The notes under the pieces were generated by a model, which had not been told where the DNA came from, ran no database searches, and was given only the letters and a program-made list of their open reading frames with translations. A stretch of 64,000 nucleotides of DNA from JAVBNW01 sp031551255 (lineage in GTDB: Bacteria > Bacillota > Clostridia > Christensenellales > UBA1750). The stretch lies in contig JAVBNW010000066.1 of NCBI GenBank assembly GCA_031551255.1, positions 23,969 to 87,968 on the forward strand. Direction: 5' to 3'. Numbering within the stretch: position 1 is the first letter of the stretch; every line of letters begins with the position of its first letter. This document shows, piece by piece, positions 59,552 to 64,000 of the stretch. The position numbers and the translations under genes were made by a program.

Positions 59552-59773
59552 TTACCGCTTGGCTTCCGGCACGGGGTCATAGCCTCCCTCGTGAAACGGA
59601 TGGCACTTCAACAGGCGCCTGAGCGCCAAATACGAGCCGCGCAACGCGCCGAACCGCTCGATCGCCTGATAGGCATACTGCGAGCAGGTGGGGTAAAACC
59701 TACACGAAGGGGGGAATATAGGGGAAACAAAGCGTTTATATCCCCTCAAAAGCCATAGCAAAAAGCGTTTCAA
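59552..59773 (-). CDS. yidD: Membrane protein insertion efficiency factor YidD
   Basis: 73 residues from TTG 59773 (AAGGGGG ten bases ahead); the frame is open further but the family begins here. Diagnostic segments: RGYKRFVSPIFPPSCRFYPTCSQYAYQAIERFGALRG and RLLKCHPFHEGGYDPVP. A small amphipathic protein at the inner membrane face that aids YidC-dependent insertion. It starts 17 bases after rnpA and ends 11 before yidC, in the usual order. Confidence 0.92.
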   Translation of the reverse strand: MKRFLLWLLRGYKRFVSPIFPPSCRFYPTCSQYAYQAIERFGALRGSYLALRRLLKCHPFHEGGYDPVPEAKR

Positions 59774-59790
59774 TTTTGCGACGCCCCCTT

Positions 59791-60123
59791 TTATGGCGCT
59801 CTGAGATACTTTCCGCGTTCGACCAATTGGCGAAGCGACGCGGCTAGTGTGCGAAACTCGACCTGTCCGGCCGCTTCGCGCGCCACGATCACATAGCGCC
59901 CCGGCCTGAGCATAGGCAAAAAAGGGCGCACGCACTCGCGGATGCGCCGCTTGACCAGATTGCGCTTGATCGCCTTGCCCAGCTTCTTGGATACCGAAAT
60001 ACCCACCTGCGTTTGGCGCGCGGGCACAAACAAAAGCACTAGACAACGGTTGGCCTGTGACTTGCCGCGCCGGTATACTTGTGCGAAGTGGTTGCGCTTG
60101 CGCAGCCTGTATTGACCTTGCAA
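59791..60123 (-). CDS. rnpA: Ribonuclease P protein component
   Basis: 110 residues from TTG 60123, with AAGGGG eight bases ahead; the longer frame upstream is not family-like. Features: RLRKRNHFAQVYRRGKSQANRCLVLLF, GISVSKKLGKAIKRNLVKRRIRECVRP (the RNR motif) and YVIVAREAAGQVEF. It binds the RNase P RNA and helps pre-tRNA 5' processing. Follows rpmH after a 221-base gap that contains a hairpin. Confidence 0.93.
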   Translation of the reverse strand: MQGQYRLRKRNHFAQVYRRGKSQANRCLVLLFVPARQTQVGISVSKKLGKAIKRNLVKRRIRECVRPFLPMLRPGRYVIVAREAAGQVEFRTLAASLRQLVERGKYLRAP

Positions 60124-60186
60124 GCCTCCAACCCCTTCCTTAGACGCCCGGTTCGGGCCTGTCCCCACAGAGGGCGAACAAACTGT

Positions 60187-60238
60187 ATGCCGGACGGCGC
60201 CACGATGAATGAAAAACAAATAGGATGCCGTCCGGCAT
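60187..60238 (-). terminator. Inverted repeats between rpmH and rnpA
   Basis: ATGCCGGACGGC (60187-60198) and GCCGTCCGGCAT (60227-60238) are exact complements. The second arm alone also folds as GATGCCG-N3-GGCATC (60224-60239), followed on the minus strand by CTATTTGTTTTTC. It could be a partial terminator or attenuator that sets rpmH above rnpA, or an RNA-processing site. Confidence 0.55.
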
Positions 60239-60344
60239 CGCGTTTTGCATCTTCGCCTTCACCATGACGCTCCGCATTTGCGCAGCAAAAAGCCATCGCG
60301 CTATGGCCACCATGCCGCGCCGATGTTGCGCGCGGCGTTTCCGC

Positions 60345-60479
60345 CTATGCGGAGAGGCGTTTGCGCCCCTTCAAGCGGCGCGCGGCCAAAATGTTGCGGC
60401 CGGACTTGGTCGCCATGCGGGCGCGGAAACCGTGCACGCGCGCGTGCACCTTCTTCTTGGGCTGGTATGTCATCTTCAT
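60345..60479 (-). CDS. rpmH: 50S ribosomal protein L34
   Basis: 44 residues, too short for most gene lists: MKMTYQPKKK, VHARVHGFRARMATKSGRNI, LAARRLKGRKRLSA. This matches L34 throughout (TYQPKK, HGFR.RM.TK.GR..L..RR.KGR..L). GGGAG stands ten bases before the ATG. It heads the rpmH-rnpA-yidD-yidC-khpB operon and is driven by a consensus promoter. In most Firmicutes dnaA lies divergently just upstream; here it does not. Confidence 0.97.
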   Translation of the reverse strand: MKMTYQPKKKVHARVHGFRARMATKSGRNILAARRLKGRKRLSA

Positions 60480-60513
60480 GATCGGAACACTCCCGGTTTT
60501 ACAGATAGTGCTT

Positions 60514-60556
60514 TTGACAGCTTACCCATTATATACGAGGGTTGGGAAGCTGTCAA
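60514..60556 (-). promoter_or_regulatory. Consensus rpmH promoter inside a 10-bp dyad
   Basis: Minus strand TTGACA (60551-60556), 17 bases, TATAAT (60528-60533), a perfect consensus. The exact inverted repeats TTGACAGCTT (60514-60523) and AAGCTGTCAA (60547-60556) flank it, so one arm includes the -35 and the other lies just past the start of transcription. This could be an operator. Confidence 0.88.
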
Positions 60557-60730
60557 TTATCGAATATGGCGGCCTTTCAAGCCCTTCGTAAAAGATTGGG
60601 GCGCATTCTTCATCAAGCCCCATGCGTTCCCACGCAGCTCCTATGCAAGCGCGGATCGCGGCTACGCGCCTCTTATGAGGCCCATGGCGGAATATTGCGC
60701 AGGAAAACTGTGGCGGGCGCAGAACTCTCT

Positions 60731-60751
60731 GTGTGAAGAATACATTCACAC
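60731..60751 (+). promoter_or_regulatory. Dyad GTGTGAA-N7-TTCACAC before the GH42 gene
   Basis: Exact 7-bp inverted repeats ending one base before the AGGAGG of the GH42 gene. A repressor bound here, or the RNA hairpin it forms, would block expression. Operator function is inference. Confidence 0.45.
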
Positions 60752-60765
60752 AGGAGGAAGCGCGC

Positions 60766-62862
60766 ATGGGCAAACAGCTGTATTACGGCGCGGTATACTA
60801 CCGCAAATCGAACCCGCCCCGAGAGGACTGGGAAAGAGACTATAGGCAGGCGGCGGCGGACGGCATGAACGTGTTTCGCCACTGGTTTTTATGGGGCTCG
60901 ATCGAAACAAAACCCGGCTGCTTCGCATTGGAAGATTACGACGCCCAGCTCGATCTGGCGGCAAAAAACGATATGGGCACGATTATTGCCGAGATGACCA
61001 ATACCTCCCCCCATTGGCTGTTTCGCGAACACCCGGATTGCTTTTGCGTCGATCGGCAGGGCAGGCGCCGAAATCAAAGCTCCTATTCTGCCAGCTGTGC
61101 GACCAGCGGCTTTTCCCACGGCGGCGTGTGCCTTGACAATCCTAAGGCAAAGGCGCTGGTCGGGCGCTTTCTCGAAACGCTCGCGCTCCGGTATAAGGGG
61201 CACCCCGGCTTGCTGGGTTACGATATTTGGAACGAGTGCAACAGCCCGCACGACGTATGCTACTGCGAACATACGCAAAAGAAATTCCGCCTGTGGCTCG
61301 AGAAAAAATACGGCTCGCTGGACGCGCTGAACCGCGCATGGTTTGCGTATAGCTACGCCTGCTGGGAAGACGTTTTTGCGCCCACCTCCATGGAAACCAC
61401 CCCGGATTGCCTGGATTGGATGGAGTTTCGCAAAGAAAACGCCTACGAGCACATGCGCTGGCGCGCGGGGCTCATCCGCTCCATCGACCCCGACTGCAAG
61501 ATCACCGCGCACGGCATCGCGGGGAGCTTAAACAACATGGCTAAGGGCCTGAGCGACGACTGGCTGGCCGCCTCGCAGGTAGAATCCTACGGCATGACGT
61601 GGGTGATCGCTCGCAAGGGCTCCGAGCCTTGGAAGCAGTGGCAGGCGGTGGATCTTTTGCGCGCCGGCAGCCGCGACAAGCCATTTTGGCATGCCGAGAT
61701 GCAGGGCGGCCCGCTGTGGCTCCAGCCGCAGGTGATCGGGCGCGAGAAGGAGGACGGCCGCGTCGCCACCGCACACGACGTCAGGTTGTGGAACATGACG
61801 TCCCTTGCCGGCGGCGCCTCGGGCATTTTGTACCTTAGGTGGCGCTCGCTGCTGGACGGCCCGCTGTTCGGAGCCTTCGGCCTCTACTCTAACGACGGCC
61901 TGCCCAACGCGCGCTCCCGCGTCGCCTCGTCCATCGCGCGCTGGGGCAACGACCCTCGCCAGGCGGCGCTGTTTGCCGCGCGGCCGGTTCAGGGAGAGAT
62001 CGGCATCGTAGTGATGCCCGAAACCCAGAGCTTCAGCGAGTTGATGCAGCAGGCCGGAACCGGGCAGTTCTACACGCGCTGCGCATGGGGCGCTTACCGG
62101 GGGTTCTTCGACAACGGCATCCAGGCCGATTGGGCGCATATCGACGACATCGACCGTTACGACGTGCTGTACCTGCCCTACCCCATCCACCTTACGAAGG
62201 CGCACGCGGACAGGCTGATCGCATGGGTGCGGGCGGGCGGAAGGCTCATCCTTGAGGGTGCGCCGGGCTACTTCGGCGATCGCGGCCACGTATCCCCCTC
62301 GCAGCCGGGCCTCGGGTTCGCCGCGCTGTGCGGCGTCAAGGAGAGCGAGGTGGAGTTCATGCCGGATTTGGGCGACCGCATCCGGATCGACTATAAGGGC
62401 AAAAAGCTGGCGGGCGGGCTGTTTCTGCAGTCATACGAGCTTGACGGCGCGGCGCAGGTCGCCCGCTACGAGGACGGCAGGCTGGCGATGGCCGAGCATA
62501 GCTATGGCAAGGGCAAGGTGCTGCTGATAGGAACCTACCCTTCCGAAGGCTATTTCCGCGTGCCCGACGCCGTGGGCAAGGCCTTCTTTGCCGACGCGCT
62601 TTCGTGGGCGGAAAAAGAAAAACGGGCCGACCTTTCGGACGACCGGGCCATTGTGCGGCTATGGCGCGATGAAGAGGCGGGCAGGACGTTCGCCTGGGCG
62701 CTGAATCCCACGGGCGAGCCGATCAGCCTGAGCGCCAACATGAAGGTTTCCGGAACCAGGGCGAATGTTTTATGGGGCGATGCCGCGCCCGCCTTTGCAA
62801 ACGGCGCGTGGAACCTGACCATCGGCTCCAAGGACGCGCTGGTGTTTGAGATTGTAAACTAG
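60766..62862 (+). CDS. Beta-galactosidase, glycoside hydrolase family 42
   Basis: 698 residues; AGGAGG eight bases before ATG 60766. Domain A barrel (about 1-390): YGAVYYRKSNPPREDWERDY, GMNVFRHWFLWGSIE, YDIWNECNSPHDVCYCEH with acid/base E156, and KPFWHAEMQGG with nucleophile E311. Domain B, the trimerisation/GATase-like fold, covers about 400-610 (DVLYLPYPIHLTKAHADRLIAWVRAGGRLI), and a small C-terminal sandwich follows. Releases beta-linked galactose (some members act on arabinosides) from small oligosaccharides in the cytoplasm. It occupies the place where dnaA usually lies. Confidence 0.9.
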   Translation: MGKQLYYGAVYYRKSNPPREDWERDYRQAAADGMNVFRHWFLWGSIETKPGCFALEDYDAQLDLAAKNDMGTIIAEMTNTSPHWLFREHPDCFCVDRQGRRRNQSSYSASCATSGFSHGGVCLDNPKAKALVGRFLETLALRYKGHPGLLGYDIWNECNSPHDVCYCEHTQKKFRLWLEKKYGSLDALNRAWFAYSYACWEDVFAPTSMETTPDCLDWMEFRKENAYEHMRWRAGLIRSIDPDCKITAHGIAGSLNNMAKGLSDDWLAASQVESYGMTWVIARKGSEPWKQWQAVDLLRAGSRDKPFWHAEMQGGPLWLQPQVIGREKEDGRVATAHDVRLWNMTSLAGGASGILYLRWRSLLDGPLFGAFGLYSNDGLPNARSRVASSIARWGNDPRQAALFAARPVQGEIGIVVMPETQSFSELMQQAGTGQFYTRCAWGAYRGFFDNGIQADWAHIDDIDRYDVLYLPYPIHLTKAHADRLIAWVRAGGRLILEGAPGYFGDRGHVSPSQPGLGFAALCGVKESEVEFMPDLGDRIRIDYKGKKLAGGLFLQSYELDGAAQVARYEDGRLAMAEHSYGKGKVLLIGTYPSEGYFRVPDAVGKAFFADALSWAEKEKRADLSDDRAIVRLWRDEEAGRTFAWALNPTGEPISLSANMKVSGTRANVLWGDAAPAFANGAWNLTIGSKDALVFEIVN

Positions 62863-62900
62863 ACCAAAACGGGCATGTGAACCCGGTACCCCCCATTTAC

Positions 62901-62934
62901 AACGCCCGCATGTTCGTAGCAACATGCGGGCGTT
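62901..62934. terminator. Bidirectional terminator after GH42
   Basis: Perfect 14-bp stem AACGCCCGCATGTT with 6-base loop and TTTGTC downstream, between the convergent GH42 and acetyltransferase genes. Confidence 0.82.
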
Positions 62935-62962
62935 TGTCAAAGAGCCTCGCGAAAATTCCGGC

Positions 62963-63847
62963 CTACCATTCCTTTTTCCACTTCTCCCAGTGCCCGACGG
63001 TATCGCAGCCGATCGCCGTGTAAAACTCTCTCGAACCGCTATAGCTATACTTTGCGCCCAGCGGCACGGTCTTCTTCATCGATTCCATAAAGGCGATCGT
63101 GGCAAGCCCCATTCTGCGGTATTTGGGAACGGTGGCGAGCGGCTCCAAGTACGCGTAGCCGTTCTTTTCGTCGATCCACATCCCGGCGCAGCACGCATAG
63201 TCCCCATCCGGCGCTTGGATGGTCGTGCCAAGCTCCTTTCGGAAGCGCGGGCCGCTTTGCGCGTATAGATTTCCCTCCAGATGGGCGAGGGGGACCGGTT
63301 CCGGCACGGGGCCATGGTCGAAGCCCTGCCAAAAGCACGCGTTGATTTTCGCAAGATCGAGCTCCGCTTCGGCGGACACGATCGAAAAGCCGTCCGGAAG
63401 CGGTTTGTGTTCAAAGCCCTTCGCATAGTCGTACATCTTGACCGGTTCGGAGTAGATCATTTCATATCCGCTCTTCTTAAGAATCTCAATCAGGTCGGGC
63501 TCGTTCATGACAAAAACCGTCAGGCTCCGCTTTCCGCCTTCGCACTTTGACAATTCTTTTTCGGAATACGCAAGCATCTCTTCTTTTAGATGCTCATACC
63601 CCGGTTTGACCGCGAGAATGCATTCCCCTAAATCCATTTCATAAAACGCGGCGGCCACGATCGCCCCGCCTTCTTCCCAAATACCGAAGCGAGGGGTGGA
63701 AAGGAAGTTGAAATAGCTGTGCGTATGGGCATATTCGAATGCCTGCGGGGTTAAAAACCACTTGGGGTAAACATAGTGATCCCCAAGAAACTCCCATACG
63801 CGCTCAAAATCCGCGAGCAACCTGTATCTTGTGCGCATCACGCCCAT
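62963..63847 (-). CDS. GNAT family N-acetyltransferase, two-domain
   Basis: 294 residues; AAGGAGGG ahead of the ATG. The C-terminal half carries the acetyl-CoA motif GYAYLEPLATVPKYRRMGLATIAFMESMKK, then SGSREFYTAIGCDTVGHWEKW. The N-terminal half (about 1-150) is a second, weaker GNAT-like fold (NFLSTPRFGIWEEGGAIVAAAFYE). Tandem GNAT domains acetylate small amines or aminoglycosides; the acceptor is unknown. Its upstream region begins a composite repeat element. Confidence 0.85.
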   Translation of the reverse strand: MGVMRTRYRLLADFERVWEFLGDHYVYPKWFLTPQAFEYAHTHSYFNFLSTPRFGIWEEGGAIVAAAFYEMDLGECILAVKPGYEHLKEEMLAYSEKELSKCEGGKRSLTVFVMNEPDLIEILKKSGYEMIYSEPVKMYDYAKGFEHKPLPDGFSIVSAEAELDLAKINACFWQGFDHGPVPEPVPLAHLEGNLYAQSGPRFRKELGTTIQAPDGDYACCAGMWIDEKNGYAYLEPLATVPKYRRMGLATIAFMESMKKTVPLGAKYSYSGSREFYTAIGCDTVGHWEKWKKEW

Positions 63848-63872
63848 GAGAATCGCCCTCCTTTATGTATGG

Positions 63873-64000
63873 TATAGTGACCGAACCCCAAAACAAGCAT
63901 AAGATGAGCGAGAATATTTTGTGTGCCGCAAGGCGGAGGACGCAGGCGTGCTGGGCGGGCACGCCGAGGACGACAACACAGTGGCACGCAAAATAGGCCG
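63873..64000. repeat. Composite nested-palindrome element, cut by the window edge
   Basis: It opens with TATAGTGACCGAACCCCAAA, matching the outer arm of the 47069-47230 element at all but one position. A different core follows: arms TATTTTGTGTGCC (63915) and GGCACGCAAAATA (63983-63995), with an inner hairpin GGCGTGC/GCACGCC. The right outer arm would lie beyond the window. It shows that arm and core types are exchanged between copies. Confidence 0.75.

Noticed and set aside
60480..60765. A replication origin next to rpmH
   Set aside because: No TTATCCACA-type boxes and no AT-rich unwinding region were seen; dnaA is absent.

Overview
The window is visibly GC-rich chromosomal DNA from an anaerobic Firmicute. 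I would place it in the Clostridia (Christensenellales- or Oscillospirales-like gut lineages), from protein similarity remembered rather than searched. Support comes from AGGAGG ribosome sites, frequent TTG/GTG starts, the rpmH-rnpA-yidD-yidC-jag cluster, tandem M42 peptidases, SecG-RNase R, proline/threonine-rich extracellular linkers and many glycoside-degradation genes.

Layout: 0-14 kb is accessory and partly decayed. It holds the end of a STAND/BTAD regulator, a SHOCT-type mini-protein, a frameshifted exported protein, two divergent surface-type proteins (a Cys-rich Ig-like repeat protein and an NHL-propeller/pilin-linkage protein), a LURP-one protein, a MerR regulator fused to lectin-like and papain-like domains with broken relatives downstream, and a conserved mobile-element protein. 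14-24 kb holds an rRNA methyltransferase, an enolase-superfamily dehydratase operon with small enzymes and a chimeric pseudogene, two tRNA-Ser genes, and a divergent Pst-like transporter with PhoU but no PstS. 24-36 kb holds an ECF sigma operon, sugar isomerases, RNase R, SecG and three M42 aminopeptidases in a row. 36-51 kb holds paired transglutaminase-like proteins, EEP, Nudix and alpha/beta hydrolases, an oxidoreductase, a DUF4349 lipoprotein, mannonate dehydratase, an ADP-ribosylglycohydrolase fused to a lectin-like domain, a clan-A glycosidase, two tandem lipoproteins, and a metalloprotease whose active-site glutamate codon is a stop. 51-64 kb holds two large glycosidase-like proteins, tRNA-Val, an MTA/SAH nucleosidase, the rpmH cluster without dnaA or mnmEG beside it, a GH42 beta-galactosidase and an acetyltransferase.

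Taken together the non-housekeeping genes suggest a carbohydrate forager. GH42, GHL6-like and clan-A glycosidases would release sugars, and mannonate dehydratase, an MR/MLE dehydratase, xylose-isomerase-like barrels and a Gfo/Idh oxidoreductase would process sugar acids. No dedicated sugar transporter is present.

The most noteworthy items are the in-frame stop inside the HExxH motif, the MerR/lectin/papain-like fusion with a textbook 19-bp-spacer MerR promoter, the Pst-like cassette with substituted ATPase motifs, and a family of 160-176 bp nested-palindrome elements in intergenic regions. All functional calls are from reading the sequence; no database search was possible.
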